DNA from: Cellulomonas sp. JH27-2
GTDB taxonomy: Bacteria; Actinomycetota; Actinomycetes; Actinomycetales; Cellulomonadaceae
NCBI RefSeq assembly: GCF_014837175.1
Contig: NZ_JACYFR010000001.1
Span: 982,893-1,046,892, forward strand
DNA length: 64,000 bases
Reading direction: 5' to 3'
Part shown: positions 1-9,592 of the stretch, piece by piece
Numbering within the stretch: the stretch's first letter is position 1
Layout: every line of letters begins with the position of its first letter
Notes under the pieces: generated by a model
What the model saw: only the letters and a program-made list of their open reading frames with translations
Told to the model about the DNA's origin: nothing
The model's database searches: none
Translations under genes and position numbers: made by a program

Positions 1-1
1 T

Positions 2-2131
2 GCGCTGGTCCTGGTGCTGCTGCGACACCTGCTCCCGGCGGGGCACATCGCGTCCATCCTCGAGTGCGCCGTCGTCGGGACCGTCATGGGCCTGGCGTAC
101 GTCGCGCTGCTGCGGCTCATGCGTGTCGCCGAGCTCGACGCGCTCCTGGGCCCTCTGGTCGCGAAGCTGGGCGGTCGCGCGTCTAGGCTGGTCACCGGGA
201 CGAGGGCCCCGCAGGGTCCGCCGAGCGACGAAGTGGGAGCTGACGTGAGCGAGGTCGTCGAGCGTGGCACCGTGCTCTCCGGGCGGTACCGCGTGGTCGA
301 CGAGGCCACGTCCGACCTTCCCGGCGCCACGTCGTGGCACGCGACCGACCAGATCCTGGACCGACCGGTCCGCGTGCAGGTGCTGTCGTCCGGCCACATC
401 TCGGCCGCGCTCGACGGCGCACGCCGCGCGGCGCTCGTCACCGACGCCCGCCTGGTGCGCGTGCTCGACGTCGGCACGCACGAGGGTCACGGCTACGTGG
501 TGTCCGAGCAGGTCGCCGGCCCGTCGCTGGCCGACCTGCTCAGCCGCGGCACGCTGACCGCGGACCAGGCGCGGGCCATCGTCGGCGAGGCCGCCGCCGC
601 GCTCGAGGTCGCCCGCCGCCGTGGCGTCCACCATCTCGCGCTGCGACCCTCGGTCGTCCACGTGACCGACGACGGCCGCATCGTCGTCAGCGGGCTCGGG
701 CTCGACGCCGGGCTGCTGGGCGTCGTCTCCCGCGACGCGCACCTGACCACGCGCGCGGACACCGTCGGCCTGGTCCGCCTGCTGTACGCCGCGCTGACCG
801 GTCACTGGGTCGCGGACGCGGGCGTACCGGACCTCGCGGTGGACCTGCCCGCGGCGCCCGACGAGGACGGCGTGCCCGTCGCGCCCGCCGACCTCGTCGA
901 CGGCGTGCCCGGCGACCTCGACACGCTGTGCGCCGTGACGCTCGGGCGCAACGACGACGGCCCGCACAGCCCCGGTGAGCTGGTGCGCGAGCTCGAGCCG
1001 TGGGGTGCGATCCGCGCCGTCCAGGTCCCGACGGGCTCGATCCCCGTGGTGCCGACGGCCATCAGCGCCGCCGCGATCGCCGCCGACGACGAGGCCGACG
1101 CGGCGCTGAGCCCGCCGGACGACGACTTCGAGCCCGACGACATGGAGGACACCGCCCCCATCGCGGTGACCCGCGAGTCCATCCGCACGACGTTCGAGAA
1201 CCAGCCGCCCCCCGCGGGCGTGAACCGTCCCGGCACGCCGCCGCCTGCCGCACCCACCCGGACCAGCGCGTTCGGTGCCGCGGGCGCCCTGGGGGCCGCG
1301 GCCGGCCCACGCACCTGGGACTCCGCGCCGCCGCCTCCCGAGCGCACCACCGCGCAGGTCTTCCCCCCGGCTGCACCCGCCGAGCCCGGCCCCGCCGTGA
1401 CCGCGGAGGCCACCGCACCGCCCGCGACCGGCGGGTTCGACTTCGACCGCATCGTCGAGGAGCAGGAGTACGAGACAGCCGGGGAGCGCCGGTTCAACCC
1501 CACAGCGCTCGTGCTCGTCCTGGTCGGCATCGCGGTCGTCATCGGCGTCGTGCTCGCGTTCAAGGCGCTGTTCGCCTCGCTCGACACAGGGACGCCGGCA
1601 GCCGCACCGTCCTCGTCGAGCGCGGCCGCGACCAGCCCGCCGCCCAGCGACACGCCGTCCGAGGAGCCGTCGACCGAGCCCAGCACCCCCGCCGACGAAG
1701 GGCCGCCGCCCGTCATCGCGTCCGCGACGACCGTGGACCCGTCGGACGACGACGGTGAGCACCAGGAAGCCGTCGACCGCGCATTCGACGGCGACGAGTC
1801 GACGTACTGGTACACGATGACCTACAAGCGGGCCGACTTCGCCGGGTTCAAGAACGGCGTCGGCTACGTCATGACGCTCGAGGAGCCCACCACCGTCAGC
1901 AAGGTGACGCTGCACACCAACGGGTCCGGCGGGAAGGTCGAGATCCGCGACACCGACAAGAGCGACCCGAGCGGCGGCAAGCTGCTCGCGTCGGGCTCGT
2001 TCGACTCCGACGTCACGTTCACGCTCGACCCGGCGACGAGGACGGACCACCTGACGCTGTGGATCACCGAGCTGCCGACCGCGGCGGACGGGTCCTTCCG
2101 TCTCGAGCTGGCGGAGATCGAGCTGTCCTGA
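2..2131 (+). CDS. murJ: MurJ lipid II flippase C-terminus fused to pseudokinase and extracellular domain (5' truncated)
   Basis: Frame open from the window edge, so the amino end is missing. The first 60 or so codons encode the last hydrophobic helix pair of a MurJ/MviN flippase, which moves lipid II across the membrane. A protein-kinase fold follows (about 260-1010) without catalytic residues: the VAIK lysine is gone (VRVQV), HRD is HLALRP and DFG reads SGLGLD, so it is a pseudokinase. After a proline/alanine linker, a transmembrane helix (about 1498-1575) precedes an exported discoidin-like domain (about 1710-2131). The order matches M. tuberculosis MviN (Rv3910), whose phosphorylated pseudokinase binds FhaA; fhaA and pknB are also in this window. 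A GTG at 245 behind GGGAG could start a separate protein, but the uninterrupted frame and the Rv3910 precedent favour fusion. Confidence 0.85.
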   Translation, partial: ALVLVLLRHLLPAGHIASILECAVVGTVMGLAYVALLRLMRVAELDALLGPLVAKLGGRASRLVTGTRAPQGPPSDEVGADVSEVVERGTVLSGRYRVVDEATSDLPGATSWHATDQILDRPVRVQVLSSGHISAALDGARRAALVTDARLVRVLDVGTHEGHGYVVSEQVAGPSLADLLSRGTLTADQARAIVGEAAAALEVARRRGVHHLALRPSVVHVTDDGRIVVSGLGLDAGLLGVVSRDAHLTTRADTVGLVRLLYAALTGHWVADAGVPDLAVDLPAAPDEDGVPVAPADLVDGVPGDLDTLCAVTLGRNDDGPHSPGELVRELEPWGAIRAVQVPTGSIPVVPTAISAAAIAADDEADAALSPPDDDFEPDDMEDTAPIAVTRESIRTTFENQPPPAGVNRPGTPPPAAPTRTSAFGAAGALGAAAGPRTWDSAPPPPERTTAQVFPPAAPAEPGPAVTAEATAPPATGGFDFDRIVEEQEYETAGERRFNPTALVLVLVGIAVVIGVVLAFKALFASLDTGTPAAAPSSSSAAATSPPPSDTPSEEPSTEPSTPADEGPPPVIASATTVDPSDDDGEHQEAVDRAFDGDESTYWYTMTYKRADFAGFKNGVGYVMTLEEPTTVSKVTLHTNGSGGKVEIRDTDKSDPSGGKLLASGSFDSDVTFTLDPATRTDHLTLWITELPTAADGSFRLELAEIELS

Positions 2132-2220
2132 GCGGTGATCGCGCGGAACGCGCAGGAACAGATCCCGCCTAGGATCGGTTGACTGCGACAGCACCAACCA
2201 CCGACTTGCAAGGACCTTCC

Positions 2221-3216
2221 GTGAACCAGCAGGACACTGTGCGCGACCTCGTGATCGTCGGCTCCGGGCCCGCCGGTTACACCGCGGCGATCTACGCCGC
2301 GCGTGCCGGGCTCGCGCCCCTGATCGTCGCCGGGTCCGTGACCGCCGGTGGTGCGCTCATGAACACCACCGAGGTCGAGAACTTCCCCGGCTTCCCCGAC
2401 GGCATCCAGGGCCCTGAGCTCATGGAGAACCTGCAGAAGCAGGCCGAGCGATTCGGCGCCGAGGTGCTGTGGGACGACGCGGTCCGCCTCGACCTCGACG
2501 GACCGGTCAAGACCATCGAGGTTTCCGGCGGCGAGACGTTCCAGGCGCGTGCCGTGATCATCTCGACCGGGTCGGCGTACCGGGAGCTGGGTCTCGACGA
2601 CGAGAAGCGCCTGTCGGGTCGTGGCGTGTCGTGGTGCGCGACGTGCGACGGGTTCTTCTTCCGGGACCAGGAGATCATCGTGGTCGGTGGCGGCGACTCG
2701 GCCGTCGAGGAGGCCACGTTCCTGACCCGGTTCGGCAAGCGCGTCACGATGGTCCACCGTCGCGACCAGCTGCGGGCGTCGAAGATCATGGCCGACCGCG
2801 CCGCCAACGACCCGAAGATCGAGTTCGCGTGGAACTCCGAGGTCGTCGGGATCCACGGCGACGAGAAGGTCACCGGCGTGACGCTGCGCGACACCGTCAC
2901 CGGCGAGGAGCGTGAGCACCCCGCCACGGGCGTGTTCGTCGCGATCGGCCACGTCCCGCGCACCGAGCTCCTGGTGGGCCAGCTCGACCTCGACGACAGC
3001 GGCTACGTGTCCGTCGTCGGCCGCTCCACCCACACCAACCTCACCGGCGTCTTCGCCTGCGGCGACGTCGTGGACCACACGTACCGCCAGGCGATCACGG
3101 CCGCCGGGTCGGGCTGTGCGGCCGCGCTCGACGCGCAGCACTACCTGGCCGGGCTCGGCGACGCCGTCGACCCCGTCCCGCCCACCGAGGCACCCGGTTT
3201 CCCTGAGGAGGCATGA
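2221..3216 (+). CDS. trxB: Thioredoxin reductase
   Basis: NADPH-dependent flavoprotein that reduces thioredoxin in the cytoplasm. FAD-binding GSGPAGY lies near the N-terminus, the redox pair is Cys139-Ala-Thr-Cys142, the NADPH-binding GGGDSA follows, and the FAD motif with GDV is near the C-terminus. At 331 residues it has the usual low-molecular-weight TrxR length. I chose GTG 2221 because AAGGA sits six bases upstream and the protein then begins just before the first beta strand; a TTG at 2179 would add 14 residues. The stop overlaps the trxA start (ATGA), so the two are translationally coupled. Confidence 0.96.
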   Translation: MNQQDTVRDLVIVGSGPAGYTAAIYAARAGLAPLIVAGSVTAGGALMNTTEVENFPGFPDGIQGPELMENLQKQAERFGAEVLWDDAVRLDLDGPVKTIEVSGGETFQARAVIISTGSAYRELGLDDEKRLSGRGVSWCATCDGFFFRDQEIIVVGGGDSAVEEATFLTRFGKRVTMVHRRDQLRASKIMADRAANDPKIEFAWNSEVVGIHGDEKVTGVTLRDTVTGEEREHPATGVFVAIGHVPRTELLVGQLDLDDSGYVSVVGRSTHTNLTGVFACGDVVDHTYRQAITAAGSGCAAALDAQHYLAGLGDAVDPVPPTEAPGFPEEA

Positions 3217-3539
3217 TGCTGGACGTCACCGACGATTCCTTCGACGCCGAGGTGCTCGGCTCCGACATCCCCGTGGTCGTCGACTTCTGGGCTCCCTGGT
3301 GCGGTCCGTGCCGCATGGTCGCGCCCGTCCTCGAGGAGCTGTCCAAGACCTACGAGGGCCGCGTCAAGATCGTCAAGGTGAACGCCGACGAGAACCCGCG
3401 CCTGACCGGTGACTACGGCGTGGTCTCCATCCCGACGCTCAACATCTACGCGGGCGGCGAGCTCGTCCAGTCGACGATCGGGGCGCGCCCCAAGGCCGCC
3501 ATCGCGGAGCAGATCGAGGGCGTTCTCGCCACGGCGTGA
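3213..3539 (+). CDS. trxA: Thioredoxin
   Basis: Small cytoplasmic dithiol carrier of 108 residues, substrate of the upstream reductase. The active site is WCGPC with Cys30 and Cys33, followed by the cis-proline segment (VSIPTLNIY). ATG 3213 overlaps the trxB stop by four bases and has GAGGAG upstream; ATG 3216 is an equally placed alternative one codon later. The trxB-trxA pair next to murJ and parAB is standard for actinobacterial origins. Confidence 0.96.
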   Translation: MMLDVTDDSFDAEVLGSDIPVVVDFWAPWCGPCRMVAPVLEELSKTYEGRVKIVKVNADENPRLTGDYGVVSIPTLNIYAGGELVQSTIGARPKAAIAEQIEGVLATA

Positions 3540-3582
3540 CCCCTCGCACCGCGCAGGCGGGCACGCGTGCGACACTGCTCGG

Positions 3583-4929
3583 ATGATCGAGCGCATCGTG
3601 CCCGCCGGCGAGACGGCGGGTCAGAACCCCACGTCCACCGCCGCTGCCGGCACCCGCCTCGACCCGTGGCTCGGCTCCTACGCCGCCCGCACGCACGGCA
3701 TGCGTGCCTCCGAGATCCGCGCACTGTTCGCCGTCGCGAACCGGCCCGAGGTCGTCTCGCTGGCCGGCGGTATGCCGTACCTCGACGGGCTGCCGCTGGA
3801 CATCCTGTCCGACGTGGCCGCGCGTGTGGTCGCCACCCGCGGCGCCCAGGCCCTGCAGTACGGCTCCGGCCAGGGCGACGTCACCTTGCGTGAGCAGATC
3901 CTCGACGTCGTCCGGCTCGAGGGCATCGACGCCCACCCCGACGACGTCGTCGTCACCACCGGTTCGCAGCAGGCGTTGGACCTGGTCACACGCATCTTCA
4001 TCGACCCGGGCGACGTCGTCGTCGCGGAGGCTCCGTCCTACGTCGGGGCGCTCGGAGTCTTCCGGGCCTACGAGGCGGAGGTCGTGCACGTCCCCATCGA
4101 CGAGCACGGACTGGTCCCCGAGCTCCTCGAGTCCACCCTCGCCGACCTCGCCCGCGCCGGTCGTCGGGTCAAGTTCCTGTACACCGTCCCGAACTTCCAC
4201 AACCCCGCCGGCGTGAGCATCTCGCTCGAGCGTCGCCCGCGGATCGTCGAGATCGCGCGCCGGTTCGGCGTCCTGGTCCTCGAGGACAACCCGTACGGCC
4301 TGCTCGGGTTCTCGGGCGAGCCGACGCCCGCGCTCCGGTCGATCGACGACGAGGGCGTGCTGTACCTCGGCTCCTTCTCCAAGACGTTCGCCCCCGGGTA
4401 CCGCGTCGGCTGGGTCATCGCGCCCCACGCCGTGCGCGAGAAGCTGGTGCTCGCCTCCGAGTCCGCCATCCTCTGCCCGGCCAACGCGTCGCAGATCGCC
4501 ATCTCCACCTACCTGTCGACGTGCGACTGGCAGGGGCAGATCAAGTCCTTCCGCGAGCTGTACCGCGAACGGCGCGACGCGATGGTGGGCGCCCTGGCCG
4601 AGCACCTTCCCGACGCGTCGTGGAACGTGCCCGACGGCGGCTTCTACGTCTGGGTCCGTCTCCCCGAAGGGCTCGACGCGAAGGACATGCTGCCGCGCGC
4701 CGTCACCGCCCGCGTCGCCTACGTCCCCGGCACGGCCTTCTACTACGACGGTGGCGGCGCCGACCACATGCGCCTGTCGTTCTGCTTCCCGACGCCCGAG
4801 CGCATCCGCGAGGGCGTGCGCCGGCTCGCTACCGTCGTCGCGGGAGAGCGAGAGCTCGTCGAGCTGTTCGGGACGACGTCCGCCGACCCCACGCGCGTCG
4901 TCGACGCGCCGGGCCCTGATCTGCACTGA
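3583..4929 (+). CDS. PLP-dependent class I/II aminotransferase
   Basis: 448-residue fold-type I aminotransferase. The Schiff-base lysine is Lys267 in GSFSKTFAPGYRVGW, and the cofactor-binding NPYG segment and the C-terminal RLSFCF arginine region are present. The N-terminal sequence (RASEIRALFAVANRP, SLAGGMP) resembles the 2-aminoadipate/aromatic (LysN, MocR-type) transaminase group, but there is no GntR DNA-binding domain. Amino-donor specificity cannot be read from sequence. Start ATG 3583 is preceded only by a weak ribosome site. It stands alone between trxA and the ATP-grasp gene. Confidence 0.85.
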   Translation: MIERIVPAGETAGQNPTSTAAAGTRLDPWLGSYAARTHGMRASEIRALFAVANRPEVVSLAGGMPYLDGLPLDILSDVAARVVATRGAQALQYGSGQGDVTLREQILDVVRLEGIDAHPDDVVVTTGSQQALDLVTRIFIDPGDVVVAEAPSYVGALGVFRAYEAEVVHVPIDEHGLVPELLESTLADLARAGRRVKFLYTVPNFHNPAGVSISLERRPRIVEIARRFGVLVLEDNPYGLLGFSGEPTPALRSIDDEGVLYLGSFSKTFAPGYRVGWVIAPHAVREKLVLASESAILCPANASQIAISTYLSTCDWQGQIKSFRELYRERRDAMVGALAEHLPDASWNVPDGGFYVWVRLPEGLDAKDMLPRAVTARVAYVPGTAFYYDGGGADHMRLSFCFPTPERIREGVRRLATVVAGERELVELFGTTSADPTRVVDAPGPDLH

Positions 4930-5018
4930 CCTTCCCTGACATGCACTGCGTTGCTGTGACCAGCACCGATGTGCGCTGACGCGGCTGCCGGCCGCCCGTC
5001 ACCTGGAGTCAAGACACC

Positions 5019-6002
5019 GTGAGCTCTGCCTCGTCCACCCCTGCGGCTGACGCGTCAGCCGCGCGAGTTCCCAGCGTCGTCATCCTGGCCGGCGGGCTGT
5101 CGCACGAGCGCGACGTCTCGCTGCGCTCGGGCCGGCGCGTGGCGGACGCGCTGCGCTCGGTCGGCGTCGACGTCGCGGTGCTCGACCTCGACGCCGACCT
5201 GGTCCCGGCGCTGCGGGATCTCCACCCGGACCTCGTCTGGCCGCTGCTCCACGGCGCGTCCGGAGAGGACGGCTCTGTCCAGGACATGATCCAGCTGCTC
5301 GGCTACCCGATCCTCGGGACGGGTCCGCGCGCCAGCCGGGTCGCATGGAGCAAGCCGATCGCCAAGCGGGTCGTCGCGCAGGCCGGGCTCGCGACGCCGG
5401 ACTTCGTGACTCTTCCCCAGTCGCTCTTCCGTGAGCTCGGCGCCAGCCGCGTGCTCGACGCGGTGGTCTCCCGCCTGGGCCTGCCCCTGGTGGTGAAGCC
5501 CGCGAGCGGCGGGTCGGCCCTGGGCGTCAGTCTCGTGACGTCCGCCGACGACCTGCCCCGGGCCATGGTCGACTGCTTCGCCTACGGCGACACCGCCCTC
5601 ATCGAGCACGCGGTCCTCGGCACCGAGCTCGCGGTCTCGGTGGTCGACACCGGGTCGGGTCCGACCGCACTCCCCGTCGTCGAGATCGTGACCGACGGCG
5701 CGTACGACTTCGATGCCCGTTACAACCCCGGCCGCACCGAGTACTTCACTCCCGCCCGACTGGATCCGTCGGTCGCGGCATCCGTCGCGGCAGCCGGCGT
5801 CGCGGCACACGTCGCCCTCGGTCTCGAACGTCTGTCGCGCACGGACCTGATCCTGACCGACGACGGGGTGGTGCACTTCCTCGAGGTCAACATCGCCCCC
5901 GGGATGACCGAGACCTCGCTCTTTCCACAGGCCGTCGGGGCGTCCGGCCACAATCTCGGAGACTTGTACCGATCCCTCGTAGCGGCTTCCCTGAGCGTCT
6001 GA
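5019..6002 (+). CDS. D-alanine--D-alanine ligase family ATP-grasp protein
   Basis: 327-residue ATP-grasp enzyme. HGASGEDGSVQ matches the Ddl N-terminal D-Ala site, VVKPASGGSALGVSLV the ATP-grasp clamp, and EVNIAPGMTETSLFPQ the Mg/second-substrate loop (canonical EVNTLPGMT). It probably ligates D-Ala to D-Ala or a related amino acid in the cytoplasm. It is somewhat shorter than a typical housekeeping Ddl and the Asn-Thr of the loop is Asn-Ile, so it may be a second copy with altered specificity. GTG 5019 has GGAG about ten bases upstream. Converges on parB. Confidence 0.75.
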   Translation: MSSASSTPAADASAARVPSVVILAGGLSHERDVSLRSGRRVADALRSVGVDVAVLDLDADLVPALRDLHPDLVWPLLHGASGEDGSVQDMIQLLGYPILGTGPRASRVAWSKPIAKRVVAQAGLATPDFVTLPQSLFRELGASRVLDAVVSRLGLPLVVKPASGGSALGVSLVTSADDLPRAMVDCFAYGDTALIEHAVLGTELAVSVVDTGSGPTALPVVEIVTDGAYDFDARYNPGRTEYFTPARLDPSVAASVAAAGVAAHVALGLERLSRTDLILTDDGVVHFLEVNIAPGMTETSLFPQAVGASGHNLGDLYRSLVAASLSV

Positions 6003-6116
6003 ACTGGCACTCGGGACGCGTTCCAGCCGTCCTTTTCGCCCTGAATTCGGCCGATTCCGCGGTCGAGCCGCCGATTGTCGGTCTCGGCCGCGCGAGCCGG
6101 TCCCATCCGGCGTCGG

Positions 6117-6153
6117 CGTCACCCGCGGCCACGGGGCTCGGCCGCGGGTGACG
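6117..6153. terminator. Hairpin between convergent genes
   Basis: Perfect 14-bp inverted repeat (CGTCACCCGCGGCC at 6117-6130, complement at 6140-6153) with a 9-base loop, between the ligase gene and the parB stop. It lacks a clear U-tract, so it is a likely but not certain bidirectional terminator. Confidence 0.55.
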
Positions 6154-6158
6154 AACGA

Positions 6159-7466
6159 TCAGTTCTTGAGCAGGCCCGGGTCCTCCGGAGCGAGGCTGCC
6201 AAGGATGCGGTTGAGGTCCTGCACCGACGCGAACTCGACCGTGAGGCGGCCTCGTGACTTGCCGAGGCTGACCTTCACGCGCGTCTCGAACCGGTCGGAC
6301 AGCCGCGACGCGAGGTCGTCGAGAGCCTCGTTCCGAATCCCCGCGCGCGGTGCGGCCCGCTTGCGCGGCGCGTCGTCGGCGCCGAGCGCGACGATCTCCT
6401 CGACCGCGCGAACCGAGAGTCCCTCCGCGACGATGCGCTGCGCGAGCCGCTCGATCGCCGCACCGTCGCTGAGCCCGAGCAGTGCGCGAGCATGCCCGGC
6501 ACTGAGCACGCCGGCGGCGACTCGCCGCTGAACCAGTGGCGGCAGCTTCAGCAGGCGGAGGGTGTTCGAGATCTGCGGGCGCGACCGGCTGATGCGCGTC
6601 GCGAGCTGATCGTGCGTGCAGCCGAAGTCGTCCAGCAGCTGCTGGTAGGCGGCTGCCTCCTCGAGCGGGTTGAGCTGAGACCGGTGCAGGTTCTCCAGCA
6701 GAGCGTCCCGCAGCAGGTCGTTGTCACCCGTCTCCCTGATGATCGCGGGGATCGTCGTCAGGCCGGCTTCCTGAGTCGCCCGCCACCGACGCTCGCCCAT
6801 GATCAGCTCGTAGCCGTCCGACACCTGGCGCACGACGACCGGCTGGAGGACGCCGATCTCCTTGATCGAGCCGACCAGCTCGGCCAGCGCGTCCTCGTCG
6901 AACACGGTCCGCGGCTGGCGCGGATTGGGCCGGATGTCCCCGACCGGCAGCTCCGCGAAGCGTGCTCCCGGAACGGGGACCAGCCCGTCGTCCGACAACA
7001 CATCGGCCGACGGAGCGGTGCTCCCGCCGAGGCTGGCCCCGGCACCGTTCTCAGCCGCGGCACCCGAAGGAGCCGTGGCGTCCGGGCTCGCTACGTCGGC
7101 GGAGCTCGGTGCTCCACCTGCTGGCGTTCCGTTCGTCGTGGGCGGACTCTCGTTCTCCGCGTCCACACCAGGATCGGCGCTGATCGCACCGTCCGCGAGG
7201 GCGGTCGAAGTCGCGCCGTTGGACGTACCGCCCGCCACACCCTCCCCGGACGCGGACGGTGCCACCGGAGCTACGGCCGCCGGCGATGCGGCCGTCGGCG
7301 CATCCGCTGCAGATGCCGCAGCGCCCGCGTCCGATGCCGCCGCACGCGGCTTCCCGAAGAAGAGGTCGGCGGGACGCTCGCCCGTCGTCGGACGCTGCTC
7401 CCCCTCGGCGCTCGTCGGGATCAGCGCACCGAGCCCACGGCCCAGCCCACGCCGCTTCTCGCTCAT
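6159..7466 (-). CDS. parB: Chromosome-partitioning protein ParB
   Basis: CTP-dependent DNA clamp that loads at parS, spreads along DNA and recruits ParA and SMC for origin segregation. The N-terminus [11 protein letters not shown] is the ParA-interacting box of chromosomal ParB. A long low-complexity Ala/Pro linker follows, then the CTP-binding core (GERRWRAT), the helix-turn-helix that reads parS, and a C-terminal dimer domain. ATG 7466 has AGGAGG upstream and overlaps the parA stop (ATGA), so expression is coupled. The linker of about 150 residues is longer than in many ParB proteins. Confidence 0.96.
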   Translation of the reverse strand: MSEKRRGLGRGLGALIPTSAEGEQRPTTGERPADLFFGKPRAAASDAGAAASAADAPTAASPAAVAPVAPSASGEGVAGGTSNGATSTALADGAISADPGVDAENESPPTTNGTPAGGAPSSADVASPDATAPSGAAAENGAGASLGGSTAPSADVLSDDGLVPVPGARFAELPVGDIRPNPRQPRTVFDEDALAELVGSIKEIGVLQPVVVRQVSDGYELIMGERRWRATQEAGLTTIPAIIRETGDNDLLRDALLENLHRSQLNPLEEAAAYQQLLDDFGCTHDQLATRISRSRPQISNTLRLLKLPPLVQRRVAAGVLSAGHARALLGLSDGAAIERLAQRIVAEGLSVRAVEEIVALGADDAPRKRAAPRAGIRNEALDDLASRLSDRFETRVKVSLGKSRGRLTVEFASVQDLNRILGSLAPEDPGLLKN

Positions 7467-9592
7467 CGTTCCTCCTGGGCGTTCACGTTCGTTTCGTCGT
7501 TGACCTGCGTGTTCGTCGCGCCGCGCTCCGCGACCTCGCGAGCTGCCTCGAGGTACGCGAGCGCCCCCGATGAGCCGGGGTCGTACGTCATCACCGTCTG
7601 GCCGTAGCTCGGAGCCTCGGAGATGCGGACCGATCGCGGCACAGTGGTGCGCAGGGTCTTGTCGGGGAAGTGGGTACGCACCTCCTCGGCCACCTGCTGC
7701 GCCAAGTTCGTCCGGGCGTCGTACATCGTGAGCAGGATGGTCGAGACGTGCAACTCTCGGTTGAGGTGTGCCTGGATGAGCTCGATGGTCTTGAGGAGCT
7801 GGCTCAGGCCCTCGAGCGCGTAGTACTCGCACTGGATCGGGATGAGCACCTCGCGGCCCACCACGAAGGCGTTGACCGTCAGCAGCCCGAGGCTCGGCGG
7901 GCAGTCGACGAAGACGTAGTCGAGTGGCTCCATCCCCTCGGCCGCGCGATGCTCGAAGTATGCGTCGAGCGCGACCCGTAGGCGCGTCTCACGGGCGACC
8001 ATCGACACGAGCTCGATCTCGGCGCCCGAGAGGTCGATCGTGGCCGGGACGCACCACAGCGTCTCGATGTCGGGGCAGACCTGGACCGCCTCCGCCATCG
8101 GCTGCCCTTCCACGAGCACCTCATAGATCGACGGAGTGCCGGCACGGTGGTCGACACCGATGGCCGTCGATGCGTTCCCCTGGGGGTCGTTGTCGATGAC
8201 CAGGACGTTGAGACCCGACTGCGCGAGCGCCGCGGCAAGGTTCACCGTCGTGGTGGTCTTGCCGACTCCGCCCTTCTGGTTCGCCACCGTGATGACCCGG
8301 GTCGCGTCAGGCTTCGGGAACCTTCGCCCGCGGAGCTCGATGCGGCGCCGGGCGTCTCGCTGGAGCTCCGCCATGAGCGGAGTGTCGTCACTGGCGGACG
8401 GGAGGCTCTCGACGAGCGCAGCGCGCCGGCGCTCGTCGGGGTCAAGATCGGTCACGGGTGCTCTGGCTCCGTCGGAGGATGGGTTCCCGGCGCTCGCCGG
8501 TTCGTCGGTGCTCACTGTTTCACGTGAAACGTGGCGCGCCGAATCCCCTCCCCCGTCCGGCGTATCACTGTGCGCGATGCCACTGGGGGCCTGCGTTGCG
8601 GCATCGGACGATCCGCCATGATGGTGCGTCGTTTCACGTGAAACAGGAACCTCGAGCCTCTCGGTGGCATCACTCGCAGTCAGAGACCCGCGCCGATGCG
8701 CGTCGGCGGTTGGCGCTCCGCCGTTCGGTGGTGTCGTTTCACGTGAAACGGGCTCCGCCGCGCCTGCGACCACGCCGTGACGCCTCGGCATGCCGGTCGT
8801 CGGCGTTGGACCACCGACGACGGACCTGTCAGCTGGTGCCGCTTCGCGGGAACCGCCAGCACCTGCTCGCACGTCGCCGTCCGCTGTTGAGTCTCCGGGG
8901 GCCCTCGAGTCTGTGTCCGCAGCCTCGCGTCTGTCAGAAGGCCCGGCCGTGTCGGCCGACGAGTCGATGTCGGCCTGCGCGCCCGCGTCGGACGCCAGAT
9001 CTCCACCGGCCTGCGTTTCAGCTGAGAAGGAGCTTCCAGCCATGTCGCCAGCGTGCACCGCTGTTTCACGTGAAACAGGGCCCGCCGGCGTGACGCCGAC
9101 ATGCATCTCCGTTTCACGTGAAACGCCACCGGCCTCGGCCGGATCGATCTCCCCACCGACATGTGGGACGGACTCCGAGCTCCCGGGTGTGCCAACTGCT
9201 CTCGCGGACTCGGGTGCCCCGCCGGGTGACTCAGCAGCGGAAGTGACTGAGACTCCAACACCCGCCGACTCGCCCAGGCCCTGGCCCTGGCGCCCGAAGT
9301 ACCGAGGCTCGGGCATCGGACCGGCGCCAGCGCCCTCGACAATCTGCCCGCCACTGCCATGGTCCTTCGCGGCCCCGGAACCACCGGCTGCAGGCGCGGC
9401 CATGGCGTCCGGGGAAGAAGCTCCAGTCGCGGCACTCGTCGTGCCGTTCGTCGCCCAGCTCGAAGGGGCCACGCGGTCCTCTGTGGGCAGGGCTTGGGTG
9501 GCGGCCCGTGTGGAGCCCTCGGCGTTCTCGGTGTTCTCGGAGTGCGTGCTCTGCTGGTTGTCCTTCTTCTTCCTACCGAACACGCGCGACAC
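7463..9592 (-). CDS. parA: Chromosome-partitioning ATPase ParA with long N-terminal extension
   Basis: Walker-type ATPase that moves ParB-parS complexes. The core (about residues 432-709) has the deviant Walker [16 protein letters not shown] and VDCPPSLG. In front lie some 430 residues of Ala/Gly/Ser/Thr/Asp-rich, probably disordered sequence in an open frame. This stretch contains five intact parS palindromes, all in the same phase and each translated VSRET. I chose GTG 9592, with GAGGGA just upstream and a 20-base overlap with rsmG. A GTG at 8455, with GGAG 11 bases upstream, would give a 330-residue ParA of ordinary size and leave the parS cluster untranslated; an ATG at 9688 is also in frame. 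ParA identity is certain, the start is not. Confidence 0.85.
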   Translation of the reverse strand: MSRVFGRKKKDNQQSTHSENTENAEGSTRAATQALPTEDRVAPSSWATNGTTSAATGASSPDAMAAPAAGGSGAAKDHGSGGQIVEGAGAGPMPEPRYFGRQGQGLGESAGVGVSVTSAAESPGGAPESARAVGTPGSSESVPHVGGEIDPAEAGGVSRETEMHVGVTPAGPVSRETAVHAGDMAGSSFSAETQAGGDLASDAGAQADIDSSADTAGPSDRREAADTDSRAPGDSTADGDVRAGAGGSREAAPADRSVVGGPTPTTGMPRRHGVVAGAAEPVSRETTPPNGGAPTADAHRRGSLTASDATERLEVPVSRETTHHHGGSSDAATQAPSGIAHSDTPDGGGDSARHVSRETVSTDEPASAGNPSSDGARAPVTDLDPDERRRAALVESLPSASDDTPLMAELQRDARRRIELRGRRFPKPDATRVITVANQKGGVGKTTTTVNLAAALAQSGLNVLVIDNDPQGNASTAIGVDHRAGTPSIYEVLVEGQPMAEAVQVCPDIETLWCVPATIDLSGAEIELVSMVARETRLRVALDAYFEHRAAEGMEPLDYVFVDCPPSLGLLTVNAFVVGREVLIPIQCEYYALEGLSQLLKTIELIQAHLNRELHVSTILLTMYDARTNLAQQVAEEVRTHFPDKTLRTTVPRSVRISEAPSYGQTVMTYDPGSSGALAYLEAAREVAERGATNTQVNDETNVNAQEER
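8516..8531. other. parS site
   Basis: TGTTTCACGTGAAACG, one mismatch from the palindromic consensus TGTTTCACGTGAAACA bound by ParB. In the parA frame it is read VSRET. Most core-proximal of the five in-gene sites. Confidence 0.93.
8630..8645. other. parS site
   Basis: CGTTTCACGTGAAACA, intact 14-base core. Read VSRET in parA; 114 bases (38 codons) from the site at 8516. Confidence 0.93.
8735..8750. other. parS site
   Basis: CGTTTCACGTGAAACG, perfect palindrome with intact core. Read VSRET in parA; 105 bases (35 codons) from the site at 8630. Confidence 0.93.
9062..9077. other. parS site (consensus)
   Basis: TGTTTCACGTGAAACA, exact 16-base consensus. Read VSRET in the parA extension; 327 bases from the site at 8735, again a multiple of three. 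A decayed copy, CGTTTCAGCTGAGAAG, lies at 9014-9029 and reads FSAET. Confidence 0.95.
9110..9125. other. parS site
   Basis: CGTTTCACGTGAAACG, intact core, 48 bases from the consensus site at 9062 and in the same codon phase (VSRET). Confidence 0.93.

Noticed and set aside
3439..4926. Long open frame antisense to the aminotransferase
   Set aside because: High GC leaves the antisense frame open; it is Arg/Asp/Val-rich with no domain, and the plus strand has full aminotransferase motifs.
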